Shown here one piece after another: positions 27,435-41,458 of a DNA stretch of 64,000 bases. A program made the translations under genes and the position numbers. Numbering within the stretch: the stretch's first letter is position 1; each line of letters begins with the position of its first letter. The stretch spans positions 13,392,001 through 13,456,000 of the forward strand of contig OZ176052.1 of NCBI GenBank assembly GCA_964247055.1, read 5' to 3'. The stretch is from Paragordius varius. Its lineage: Eukaryota > Nematomorpha. The notes beneath the pieces are model-generated. The model was not told the DNA's origin. It was given only the letters and a program-made list of their open reading frames with translations, and did not search any database.

Positions 27435-30400
27435 ATTTATGTATAAAACTAGTCGTATCAATAAGTCGCATCAATACTCAAGTTAAACTTTGTCCTTAAA
27501 AATCGGATATTGGTCACCGGTGAACAAAATAATTTTTTATACATTCTCTTAGTAAGACTACATTTAAATATAGAGATAGTTTGACAAACTCTTTCATAAC
27601 CGATTTTTACAACGATACTTTAAAAATTATGGTATTAAACCAGTCGCATCAATACTCAAGTTAAACTTTGTCCTTAAAAATCGGATATTGGTCACCTATA
27701 AACAAAATAATTTTTTATACATTCTCTTAGTAAGACTACATCAAAATATAGAGATAGTTTGACAAACTCTTTCATATCCGATTTTTACAACGATACTTTA
27801 AAATTAATGTATTAAACTAGTCGCATCAATACTCAAGTTAAACTTTGTACTTAAAAATCGGATATTGGTCACCGGTGAACAAAATTATTTTTTATACATT
27901 CTCTTAGCAAGACTACATCAAAATATAGAGATAGTTTGACAAACTCTTTCATAACCGATTTTTACAACGATACTTTAAAAATTATGGTATTAAACCAGTC
28001 GCATCGATACTCAAGTTAAACTTTGTCCTTAAAAATCGGATATTGGTCACCGGTGAACAAAATTATTTTTTATACATTCTCTTAGTAAGACTACATCAAA
28101 ATATAGAGATAGTTTGACAAACTCTTTCATATCCGATTTTTACAACGATACTTTATAAATTAATGTATAAAACTAGTCGTATCAATAAGTCGCATCAATA
28201 CTCAAGTTAAACTTTGTCCTTAAGAATCGGATATTGGTCACCGGTGAACAAAATAATTTTTTATACATTCTCTTAGTAAGACTACATCAAAATATAGAGA
28301 TAGTTTGACAAACTCTTTCATAACCGATTTTTACAACGATACTTTAAAAATTATGGTATTAAACCAGTCGCATCGATACTCAAGTTAAACTTTGTCCTTA
28401 AAAATCGGATATTGGTCACCGGTGAACAAAATAATTTTTTATACATTCTCTTAGTAAGACTACATCAAAATATAGAGATAGTTTGACAAACTCTTTCATA
28501 ACCGATTTTTACAACGATACTTTAAAAATTATGGTATTAAACCAGTCGCATCGATACTCAAGTTAAACTTTGTCCTTAAAAATCGGATATTGGTCACCGG
28601 TGAACAAAATTATTTTTTATACATTCTCTTAGTAAGACTACATCAAAATATAGAGATAGTTTGACAAACTTTTTCATATCCGTTTTTACAACGATACTTT
28701 AAAAATTATGGTATTAAACTAGTCGCATCAATACTCAAGTTAAACTTTATCCTTAAAAATTGGATATTGGTCACCGATGAACAAAATTATTTTTTATACA
28801 TTCTCTTAGTAAGACTACATCAAAATATAGAAATAGTTTGACAAACTCTTTCATATCCGATTTTTACAACGATACTTTAAAAATTAATGTATTAAACTAG
28901 TCGCATCAATACTCAAATTAAACTTTGTCCTTAAAAATCGGATATTGGTCACCGGTGAACAAAATTATTTTTTATATATTCTCTTAGCAAGACTACATTA
29001 AAATATAGAGATAGTTTGACAAACTCTTTCATATCCGATTTTTACAACGATACTTTATAAATTAATGTATAAAACTAGTCGTATCAATAAGTCGCATCAA
29101 TACTCAAGTTAAACTTTGTCCTTAAGAATCGGATATTGGTCACCGGTGAACAAAATAATTTTTTATACATTCTCTTAGTAAGACTACATCAAAATATAGA
29201 GATAGTTTGACAAACTCTTTCACAACCGATTTTTACAACGATACTTTAAAAATTATGGTATTAAACCAGTCGCATCGATACTCAAGTTAAACTTTGTCCT
29301 TAAAAATCGGATATTGGTCACCGGTGAACAAAATAATTTTTTATACATTCTCTTAGTAAGACTACATCAAAATATAGAGATAGTTTGACAAACTCTTTCA
29401 TAACCGATTTTTACAACGATACTTTAAAAATTATGGTATTAAACCAGTCGCATCGATACTCAAGTTAAACTTTGTCCTTAAAAATCGGATATTGGTCACC
29501 GGTGAACAAAATTATTTTTTATACATTCTCTTAGTAGGACTACATCAAAATATAGAGATAGTTTGGCAAACTCTTTCATATCCGATTTTTACAACGATAC
29601 TTTAAAAATTAATGTATAAAACTAGTCGCATCAATACTCAAGTTTAACTTTGTCCTTAAAAATCGAATATTGGTCACCGGTGAACAAAATAATTTTTTAT
29701 ACATTCTCTTAGTAAGACTACATCAAAATATAGAGATAGTTTGACAAACTCTTTCATATCCGATTTTTACAACGATACTTTAAAAATTAATGTATTAAAC
29801 TAGTCGCATCAATACTCAAGTTAAACTTTGTCCTTAAAAATCGGATATTGGTCACCGGTGAACAAAATAATTTTTTATACATTCTCTTAGTAAGACTACA
29901 TCAAAATATAGAGATAGTTTGACAAACTCTTTCATATCCGATTTTTACAACGATACTTTAAAAATTAATGTATTAAACTAGTGGCATCAATACTCAAGTT
30001 AAACTTTATCCTTAAAAATTGGATATTGGTCACCGGTGAAGAAAATAATTTTTATACATTCTTTTAGTAAGACTACATCAAAATATAGAGATAGTTTGAC
30101 AAACTCTTTCATATCCGATTTTTACAACGATACTTTAAAAATTATGGTATTAAACTAGTCGCATCAATACTCAAATTAAACTTTGTCCTTAAAAATCGGA
30201 TATTGGTCACCGGTAAACAAAATTATTTTTTATATATTCTCTTAGCAAGACTACATCAAAATATAGAGATAGTTTGACAAACTCTTTCATATCCGATTTT
30301 CACAACGATACTTTAAAAATTAATGTATAAAACTAGTCGTATCAATAAATCGCATCAATACTCAAGTTAAACTTTGTCCTTAAAAATCGGATATTGGTCA

Positions 30401-31914
30401 CCGGTGAACAAAATAATTATTTATACATTCTCTTAGTAAGACTACATCAAAATATAGAGATAGTTTGACAAACTCTTTCATATCCGATTTTTACAACGAT
30501 ACTTTAAAAATTATGGTATTAAACCAGTCGCATCAATACTCAAATTAAACTTTGTCCTTAAAAATCGGATATTGGTCACCGGTGAACAAAATTATTTTTT
30601 TATTCTCTTAGCAAGACTACATCAAAATATAGAGATAGTTTGACAAACTCTTTCATATCCGATTTTCACAACGATACTTTAAAAATTAATGCATGAAACT
30701 TGTCGCTTCAATACTCAAGTTAAACTTTGTCCTTAAAAATCGGATATTGGTCACCGGTGAACAAAATTATTTTTTAATTCTCTTAGAAAGACTACATCAA
30801 AATATAGAGATAGTTTGACAAACTCTTTCATATCTGATTTTTACAACGATACTTTAAAAATTATGGTATTAAACTAGTCGCATCAATACTCAAATTAAAC
30901 TTTGTCCTTAAAAATCGGATATTGGTCACCGGTGAATAAAATTATTTTTTTATTCTCTTAGCAAGACTACATCAAAATATAGAGATTGTTTGACAAACTC
31001 TTTCATATCCGATTTTCACAACGATACTTTAAAAATTAATGCATGAAACTTGTCGCTTCAATACTCAAGTTAAACTTTGTCCTTAAAAATCGGATATTGG
31101 TCACCGGTGAACAAAATTATTTTTTATACATTCTCTTAGTAAGACTACATCAAAATATAGAGATAGTTTGACAAACTCTTTCATATCCGATTTTTACAAC
31201 GATACTTTAAAAATTAATGTGTTAAACTAGTGGCATCAATACTCAAGTTAAACTTTGTCCTTATAAATCGGATATTTTATCACCGGTGAACAAAATTATT
31301 TTTTATACATTCTCTTAGTAAGACATCAAAATATAGAGATAGTTTGACAAACTCTTTCATATCCGATTTTTACAACGATACTTTAAAAATAAATGTATTA
31401 AACTAGTCGCATCAATACTCAAGTTAAACTTTGTCCTTAAAAATCGGATATTGGTCACCTATGAACAAAATAATTTTTTATACATTCTCTTAGTAAGACT
31501 ACATCAAAATATAGAGATAGTTTGACAAACTCTTTCATATCCGATTTTTACAACGATACTTTAAAATTAATGTATTAAACTAGTCGCATCAATACTCAAG
31601 TTAAACTTTGTCCTTAAAAATCGAATATTGGTCACCGGTGAACAAAATTATTTTTTATACATTCTCTTAGTAAGACTACATCAAAATATAGAGATAGTTT
31701 GACAAACTCTTTCATATCCGTTTTTACAACGATACTTTAAAAATTATGGTATTAAACTAGTCGCATCAATACTCAAATTAAACTTTGTTCTTAAAAATCG
31801 GATATTGGTCACCGGTGAACAAAATTATTTTTTATAGATTCTCAGACTACATCAAAATATAGAGATAGTTTGACAAACTCTTTCATATCCGATTTTTACA
31901 ACGATACTTTAAAA
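27435..31914 (+). repeat. 4480-bp tandem duplication, copy 2
   Basis: Matches copy 1 at offset 4480. Comparing most lines by eye I found one interior difference, 'ttaaaaatcgg' at 26781 versus 'ttataaatcgg' at 31261. A third copy starts after 31914 but fails within about 130 bp ('aattttttag' near 32011, 'catcaaaata' at 32041 in place of 'catttaaata'). Such high identity means the event is very recent, or that the assembly repeated a segment. Confidence 0.93.
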
Positions 31915-34900
31915 ATTTATGTATAAAACTAGTCGTATCAATAAGTCGCATCAATACTCAAGTTAAACTTTGTCCTTAAAAATCGGATATTGGTCACCGG
32001 TGAACAAAATAATTTTTTAGACATTCTCTTAGTAAGACTACATCAAAATATAGAGATAGTTTGACAAACTCTTTCATAACCGATTTTTACAACGATACTT
32101 TAAAAATTATGGTATTAAACCAGTCGCATCGATACTCAAGTTAAACTTTGTCCTTAAAAATCGGATATTGGTCACCGGTGAACAAAATTATTTTTTATAC
32201 ATTCTCTTAGTAAGACTACATCAAAATATAGAGATAGTTTGACAAACTCTTTCATATCCGATTTTTACAACGATACTTTAAAAATTAATGTATAAAACTA
32301 GTCGCATCAATACTCAAGTTAAACTTTATCCTTAAAAATTGGATATTGGTCACCGGTGAACAAAATAATTTTTTATACATTCTCTTAGTAAGACTACATC
32401 AAAATATAGAGATAGTTTGACAAACTCTTTCATATCCGTTTTTACAACGATACTTTAAAAATTATGGTATTAAACTAGTCGCATCAATACTCAAATTAAA
32501 CTTTGTTCTTAAAAATCGGATATTGGTCACCGGTGAACAAAATTATTTTTTATAGATTCTCAGACTACATCAAAATATAGAGATAGTTTGACAAACTCTT
32601 TCATATCCGATTTTTACAACGATACTTTAAAAATTAATGTATAAAACTAGTCGTATCAATAAATCGCATCAATACTCAAGTTAAACTTTGTCCTTAAAAA
32701 TCGGATATTGGTCACCGGTGAACAAAATTATTTTTTATACATTCTCTTAGTAGGACTGCATCAAAACATAGAGATAGTTTGGCAAACTCTTTCATATCCG
32801 ATTTTTACTACGATACTTTAAAAATTAATGTATTAAAATAGTCGCATCAATACTCAAGTTAAACTTTGTCCTTAAAAATCGGATATTGGTCACCGGTAAA
32901 CAAAATTATTTTTTATACATTCTCTTAGTAAGATATCAAAATATAGAGATAGTTTGACAAACTCTTTCATAACCGATTTTTACAACGATACTTTAAAAAT
33001 TATGGTATTAAACCAGTCGCATCAATACTCAAGTTAAACTTTGTCCTTAAAAATCGGATATTGGTCACCTATAAACAAAATAATTTTTTATACATTCTCT
33101 TAGTAAGACTACATCAAAATATAGAGATAGTTTGACAAACTCTTTCATATCCGATTTTTACAACGATACTTTAAAATTAATGTATTAAACTAGTCGCATC
33201 AATACTCAAGTTAAACTTTGTCCTTAAAAATCGGATATTGGTCACCGGTGAACAAAATTATTTTTTATACATTCTCTTAGCAAGACTACATCAAAATATA
33301 GAGATAGTTTGACAAACTCTTTCATAACCGATTTTTACAACGATACTTTAAAAATTATGGTATTAAACCAGTCGCATCGATACTCAAGTTAAACTTTGTC
33401 CTTAAAAATCGGATATTGGTCACCGGTGAACAAAATTATTTTTTATACATTCTCTTAGTAAGACTACATCAAAATATAGAGATAGTTTGACAAACTCTTT
33501 CATATCCGATTTTTACAACGATACTTTATAAATTAATGTATAAAACTAGTCGTATCAATAAGTCGCATCAATACTCAAGTTAAACTTTGTCCTTAAAAAT
33601 CGAATATTGGTCACCGTTGAACAATATTATTTTTTATACATTCTCTTAGTAAGACTACATCAAAATATAGAGATAGTTTGACAAACTCTTTCATATCCGA
33701 TTTTTACAACGATACTTTAAAAATTATGGTATTAAACCAGTCGCATCGATACTCAAGTTAAACTTTGTCCTTAAAAATCGGATATTGGTCACCGGTGAAC
33801 AAAATAATTTTTTATACATTCTCTTAGTAAGACTACATCAAAATATAGAGATAGTTTGACAAACTCTTTCATATCCGATTTTTACAACGATACTTTAAAA
33901 ATTAATGTGTTAAACTAGTCGCATCAATACTCAAGTTAAACTTTGTCCTTAAAAATCGGATATTGGTCACCAGTGAACAAAATTATTTTTTATACATTCT
34001 CTTCGCAAGACTACATCAAAATATAGAGATAGTTTGACAAACTCTTTCATATCCGATTTTTACAACGATACTTTATAAATTAATGTATAAAACTAGTCGT
34101 ATCAATAAGTCGCATCAATACTCAAGTTAAACTTTGTCCTTAAAAATCGGATATTGGTCACCGGTGAACAAAATAATTTTTTATACATTCTCTTAGTAAG
34201 ACTACATCAAAATATAGAGATAGTTTGACAAACTCTTTCATAACCGATTTTTACAACGATACTTTAAAAATTATGGTATTAAAACAGTCGCATCGATACT
34301 CAAGTTAAACTTTGTCCTTAAAAATCGGATATTGGTCACCGGTGAACAAAATAATTTTTTATACATTCTCTTAGTAAGACTACATCAAAATATAGAGATA
34401 GTTTGACAAACTCTTTCATATCCGATTTTTACAACGATACTTTAAAAATTAATGTATTAAACTAGTCGCATCAATACTCAAATTAAACTTTGTCCTTAAA
34501 AATCGGATATTGGTCACCGGTGAACAAAATTATTTTTTATATATTCTCTTAGCAAGACTACATTAAAATATAGAGATAGTTTGACAAACTCTTTCATATC
34601 CGATTTTTACAACGATACTTTAAAATTAATGTATTAAACTAGTCGCATCAATACTCAAGTTAAACTTTGTCCTTAAAAATCGGATATTGGTCACCGGTGA
34701 ACAAAATTATTTTTTATACATTCTCTTAGTAAGACTACATCAAAATATAGAGATAGTTTGACAAACTCTTTCATATCCGATTTTTACAACGATACTTTAA
34801 AAATTATGGTGTTAAACTAGTCGCATCAATACTCAAGTTAAACTTTGTCCTTAAAAATCGGATATTGGTCACCGGTGAACAAAATAATTTTTTATACATT

Positions 34901-37900
34901 CTCTTAGTAAGACTACATCAAAATATAGAGATAGTTTGACAAACTCTTTCATATCCGATTTTTACAACGATACTTTAAAATTAATGTATTAAACTAGTCG
35001 CATCAATACTCAAGTTAAACTTTGTCCTTAAAAATCGGATATTGGTCACCGGTGAACAAAATTATTTTTTATATATTCTCTTAGCAAGACTACATTAAAA
35101 TATAGAGATAGTTTGACAAACTCTTTCATATCCGATTATTACAACGATACTTTAAAATTAATGTATTAAACTAGTCGCATCAATACTCAAGTTAAACTTT
35201 GTCCTAAAAAATCGGATATTGGTCACCGGTGAACAAAATTATTTTTTATACATTCTCTTAGTAAGACTACATCAAAATATAGAGATAGTTTGACAAACTC
35301 TTTCATATCCGATTTTTACAACGATACTTTAATAAAAATTAATGTATAAAACTAGTCGCATCAATACTCAAGATTAACTTTGTCCTTAAAAATCGAATAT
35401 TGGTCACCGGTGAACAAAATTATTTTTTATACATTCTCTTAGTAAGACTACATCAAAATATAGAGATAGTTTGACAAACTCTTTCATATCCGATTTTTAC
35501 AACGATACTTTAAAAATTATGGTGTTAAACTAGTCGCATCAATACTCAAGTTAAACTTTGTCCTTAAAAATCGGATATTGGTCACCGGTGAACAAAATAA
35601 TTTTTTATACATTCTCTTAGTAAGACTACATCAAAATATAGAGATAGTTTGACAAACTCTTTCATATCCGATTTTTACAACGATACTTTAAAATTAATGT
35701 ATTAAACTAGTCGCATCAATACTCAAGTTAAACTTTGTCCTTAAAAATCGGATATTGGTCGCCGGTGAACAAAATTATTTTTTATACATTCTCTTAGCAA
35801 GACTACATCAAAATATAGAGATAGTTTGACAAACCCTTTCATATCCGATTTTTACAACGATACTTTATAAATTAATGTATAAAACTAGTCGTATCAATAA
35901 GTCGCATAATACTCAAGTTAAACTTTGTCCTCAAAAACCGGATATTGGTCACCGGTGAACAAAATAATTTTTTATACATTCTCTTAGTAAGACTACATCA
36001 AAATATAGAGATAGTTTGACAAACTCTTTCATAACCGATTTTTACAACGATACTTTAAAAATTAATGTATAAAACTAGTCGTATCAATAAGTCGCATCAA
36101 TACTCAAGTTAAACTTTGTCCTTAAAAATCGGATATTGGTCACCGGTGAACAAAATAATTTTTTATACATTCTCTTAGCAAGACTACATCAAAATATAGA
36201 GATAGTTTGACAAACTCTTTCATATCCGATTTTTACAACGATACTTTATAAATTAATGTATAAAACTAGTCGTATCAATAAGTCGCATCAATACTCAAGT
36301 TAAACTTTGTCCTTAAAAATCGGATATTGGTCACCGGTGAACAAAATAATTTTTTATACATTCTCTTAGTAAGACTACATCAAAATATAGAGATAGTTTG
36401 ACAAACTCTTTCATAACCGATTTTTACAACGATACTTTAAAAAGTATGGTATTAAACCAGTCGCATCAATACTCAAGTTAAACTTTGTCCTTAAAAATCG
36501 GATATTGGTCACCGGTGAACAAAATTATTTTTTATACATTCTCTTAGTAAGACTACATCAAAATATAGAGATAGTTTGACAAACTCTTTTATATCCGATT
36601 ATTACAACGATACTTTAAAAATTAATGTATAAAACTAGTCGCATCAATACTGAAGTTAAACTTTATCCTTAAAAATTGGATATTGGTCACCGGTGAACAA
36701 AATAATTTTTTATACATTCTCTTAGTAAGACTACATCAAAATAGAGAGATAGTTTGACAAACTCTTTCATATCCGATTTTTACAACGATACTTTAAAAAT
36801 TATGGTATTAAACTAGTCGCATCAATACTCAAATTAAACTTTGTCCTTAAAAATCGGATATTGGTCACCGGTGAACAAAATTTCATTTTTTCTCTTAGCA
36901 AGACTACATCAAAATATAGAGATAGTTTGAAACTCTTTCATAACCGATTTTTACAACGATACTTTAAAAATTATGGTATTAAACCAGTCGCATCAATACT
37001 CAAGTTAAACTTTGTCCTTAACAATCGGATATTGGTCACCGGTGAACAAAATTATTTTTTATACATTCTCTTAGTAGGACTACATCAAAATATAGAGATA
37101 GTTTGGCAAACTCTTTCATATCCGATTTTTACAACGATATTTAAAAATTAATGTATAAAACTAGTCGCATCAATACTCAAGTTAAACTTTGTTCTTAAAA
37201 ATCGAATATTGGTCACCGGTGAACAAAATTATTTTTTATACATTCTCTTAGTAAGACTACATCAAAATATAGAGATAGTTTGACAAACTCTTTCATATCC
37301 GATTTTTACAACGATACTTTAAAAATTAATGTGTTAAACTAGTCGCATCAATACTCAAGTTAAACTTTGTCCTTAAAAATCGGATATTGGTCACCGGTGA
37401 ACAAAATTATTTTTTATACATTCTCTTAGCAAGACTACATCAAAATATAGAGATAGTTTGACAAACTCTTTCATATCCGATTTTTACAACGATACTTTAT
37501 AAATTAATGTATAAAACTAGTCGTATCAATAAGTCGCATCAATACTCAAGTTAAACTTTGTCCTTAAAAATCGGATATTGGTCACCGGTGAACAAAATAA
37601 TTTTTTATACATTCTCTTAGTAAGACTACATCAAAATATAGAGATAGTTTGACAAACTCTTTCATAACCGATTTTTACAACGATACTTTAAAAATTATGG
37701 TATTAAACCAGTCGCATCAATACTCACGTTAAACTTTGTCCTTAAAAATCGGATATTGGTCACCGGTGAACAAAATTATTTTTTATACATTCTCTTAGTA
37801 AGACTACATCAAAATATAGAGATAGTTTGACAAACTCTTTCATATCCGATTTTTACAACGATACTTTAAAAATTAATGTATAAAACTAGTCGCATCAATA

Positions 37901-40720
37901 CTGAAGTTAAACTTTATCCTTAAAAATTGGATATTGGTCACCGGTGAACAAAATAATTTTTTATACATTCTCTTAGTAAGACTACATCAAAATATAGATA
38001 TAGTTTGACAAACTCTTTCATATCCGATTTTTACAACGATACTTTAAATATTATGGTATTAAACTAGTCGCATCAATACTCAAATTAAACTTTGTCCTTA
38101 AAAATCGGATATTGGTCACCGGTGAACAAAATTATATTTTATATATTCTCTTAGCAAGACTACATCAAAATATAGAGATAGTTTGAAACTCTTTCATAAC
38201 CGATTTTTACAACGATACTTTAAAAATTATGGTATTAAACCAGTCGCATCAATACTCAAGTTAAACTTTGTCCTTAACAATCGGATATTGGTCACCGGTG
38301 AACAAAATTATTTTTTATACATTCTCTTAGTAAGACTACATCAAAATATAGAGATAGTTTGACAAACTCTTTCATATCCGATTTTTACAACGATACTTTA
38401 AAAATTAATGTATTAAACTAGTCGCATCAATACTCAAATTAAACTTTGTCCTTAAAAATCGGATATTGGTCACCGGTGAACAAAATTATTTTTTATATAT
38501 TCTCTTAGCAAGACTACATCAAAATATAGAGATAGTTTGACAAACTCTTTCATATCCGATTTTTACAACGATACTTTAAAAATTAATGTATAAAACTAGT
38601 CGTATCAATAAATCGCATCAATACTCAAGTTAAACTTTGTCCTTAAAAATCGGATATTGGTCACCGGTGAACAAAATTATTTTTTATACATTCTCTTAGT
38701 AAGACTACATCATAAAAAAGAGATAGTTTGACAAACTCTTTCATATCCGATTTTTACAACGATACTTTAAAAATTAATGTATTAAACTAGTCGCATCAAT
38801 ACTCAAGTTAAACTTTGTCCTTAAAAATCGGATATTGGTCACCGGTAAACAAAATTATTTTTTATACATTATCAGACATCAAAATATAGAGATAGTTTGA
38901 CAAACTCTTTCATATCCGATTTTTACAACGATACTTTAAAAATTAATGTATTAAACTAGTCGCATCAATACTCAAGTTAAACTTTGTCCTTAAAAATCGG
39001 ATATTGGCCACCGGTGAACAAAATTATTTTTTATACAGTCTCTTAGCAAGACTACATCAAAATATAGAGATAGTTTGACAAACTCTTTCATATCCGATTT
39101 TCACAACGATACTTTATAAATTAATGTATAAAACAAGTCGTATCAATAAGTCGCATCAATACTCAAGTTAAACTTTGTCCTTAAAAATCGGATATTGGTC
39201 ACCGGTGAACAAAATAATTTTTTATACATTCTCTTAGTAAGACTACATCAAAATATAGAGATAGTTTGACAAACTCTTTTAACCGATTTTTACAACGATA
39301 CTTTAAAAATTATGGTATAAAACTAGTCGCATCCATACTCAAGTTAAACTTTATCCTTAAAATTGGATATTGGTCACCGGTGAACAAAATAATTTTTTAT
39401 ACATTCTCTTAGTAAGACTACATCTAGAGATAGTTTGACAAACTCTTTCATATCCGATTTTTACAACGATACTTTAAAAATTATGGTATTAAACTAGTCG
39501 CATCAATACTCAAATTAAACTTTGTCCTTAAAAATCGGATATTGGTCACCGGTGAACAAAATTATATTTTATATATTCTCTTAGCAAGACTACATCAAAA
39601 TATAGAGATAGTTTGAAACTCTTTCATATCCGATTTTTACAACGATACTTTAAAAATTAATGTATAAAACTAGTCGCATCAATACTCAAGTTAAACTTTA
39701 TCCTTAAAAATTGGATATTGGTCACCGGTGAACAAAATAATTTTTTATATATTCTCTTAGCAAGACTACATCAAAATATAGAGATAGTTTGACAAACTCT
39801 TTCATATCCGATTTTTACAACGATACTTTAAAAATTAATGTATAAAACTAGTCGTATCAATAAATCGCATCAAAGGTTAAACTTTGTCCTTAAAAATTGG
39901 ATATTGGTCACCGGTGAATAAAATTATTTTTTATACATTCTCTTAGTAGGACTACATCAAAATATAGAGATAGTTTGACAAACTCTTTCATATCCGATTT
40001 TTACAACGATACTTTAAAAATTAATGTATAAAACTAGTCGCATCAATACTCAAGTTAAACTTTGTCCTTAAAAATCGAATATTGGTCACCGGTGAACAAA
40101 ATTATTTTTTATACATTCTCTTAGTAAGACTACATCAAAATATAGAGATAGTTTGACAAACTCTTTCATATCCGATTTTTACAACGATACTTTAAAAATT
40201 AATGTGTTAAACTAGTCGCATCAATACTCAAGTTAAACTTTGTCCTTAAAAATCGAATATTGGTCACCGGTGAACAAAATTATTTTTTATATATTCTCTT
40301 AGCAAGACTACATCAAAATATAGAGATAGTTTGACAAACTCTTTCATATCCGATTTTTACAACGATACTTTAAAAATTAATGTATAAAACTAGTCGTATC
40401 AATAAATCGCATCAATACTCAGGTTAAACTTTGTCCTTAAAAATTGGATATTGGTCACCGGTGAACAAAATAATTTTTTATACATTCTCTTAGTAAGACT
40501 ACATCAAAATATAGAGATAGTTTGACAAACTCTTTCATATCCGATTTTTACAACGATACTTTAAAAATTAATGTATTAAACTAGTCGCATCAATACTCAA
40601 ATTAAACTTTGTCCTTAAAAATCGGATATTGGTCACCGGTGAACAAAATTATTTTTTATATATTCTCTTAGCAAGACTACATCAAAATATAGAGATAGTT
40701 TGACAAACTCTTTCATATCC

Positions 40721-41089
40721 GATTTTTACAACGATACTTTAAAAAATAATGTATAAAACTAGTCGTATCAATAAATCGCATCAATACTCAGGTTAAACTT
40801 TGTCCTTAAAAATTGGATATTGGTCACCGGTGAATAAAATTATTTTTTATACATTCTCTTAGTAGGACTACATCAAAATATAGAGATAGTTTGGCAAACT
40901 CTTTCATATCCGATTTTTACAACGATACTTTAAAAATTAATGTATAAAACTAGTCGCATCAATACTCAAGTTAAACTTTGTCCTTAAAAATCGAATATTG
41001 GTCAACGGTGAACAAAATTATTTTTTATACATTCTCTTAGTAAGACTACATCAAAATATAGAGATAGTTTGACAAACTCTTTCATATCC
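40721..41089 (+). repeat. Dimer f-g, copy 1 (369 bp)
   Basis: f (40721-40911, 191 bp) carries the 13-bp duplication, 'actcaggtt', 'aaaattgg', 'gaataaaa' and 'taggac'. g (40912-41089, 178 bp) carries 'tcgaatattgg'. The f marker 'ctcagg' recurs at 40418, 40787 and 41156, exactly 369 bp apart. In HOR block II the f-g pair is embedded in the longer unit, so this dimer may be an older or excised piece of it. Confidence 0.88.
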
Positions 41090-41458
41090 GATTTTTACAA
41101 CGATACTTTAAAAATTAATGTATAAAACTAGTCGTATCAATAAATCGCATCAATACTCAGGTTAAACTTTGTCCTTAAAAATTGGATATTGGTCACCGGT
41201 GAATAAAATTATTTTTTATACATTCTCTTAGTAGGACTACATCAAAATATAGAGATAGTTTGGCAAACTCTTTCATATCCGATTTTTACAACGATACTTT
41301 AAAAATTAATGTATAAAACTAGTCGCATCAATACTCAAGTTAAACTTTGTCCTTAAAAATCGAATATTGGTCACCGGTGAACAAAATTATTTTTTATACA
41401 TTCTCTTAGTAAGACTACATCAAAATATAGAGATAGTTTGACAAACTCTTTCATATCC
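41090..41458 (+). repeat. Dimer f-g, copy 2 (369 bp)
   Basis: f at 41090-41280 and g at 41281-41458. Differences from copy 1 include 'gtcaccggtg' here against 'gtcaacggtg' near 41001, and 'aaaaattaatg' against 'aaaaaataatg' near 40741. It is followed by an i-type 191-bp monomer, while h is skipped. Confidence 0.88.

Noticed and set aside
36861-37151. Open frame of 96 codons spanning two monomers
   Set aside because: It is translated satellite: the same peptide follows from the repeat wherever b-type monomers lack stops in that frame. There is no codon bias, known domain or gene context, and the frame ends with the next monomer type.
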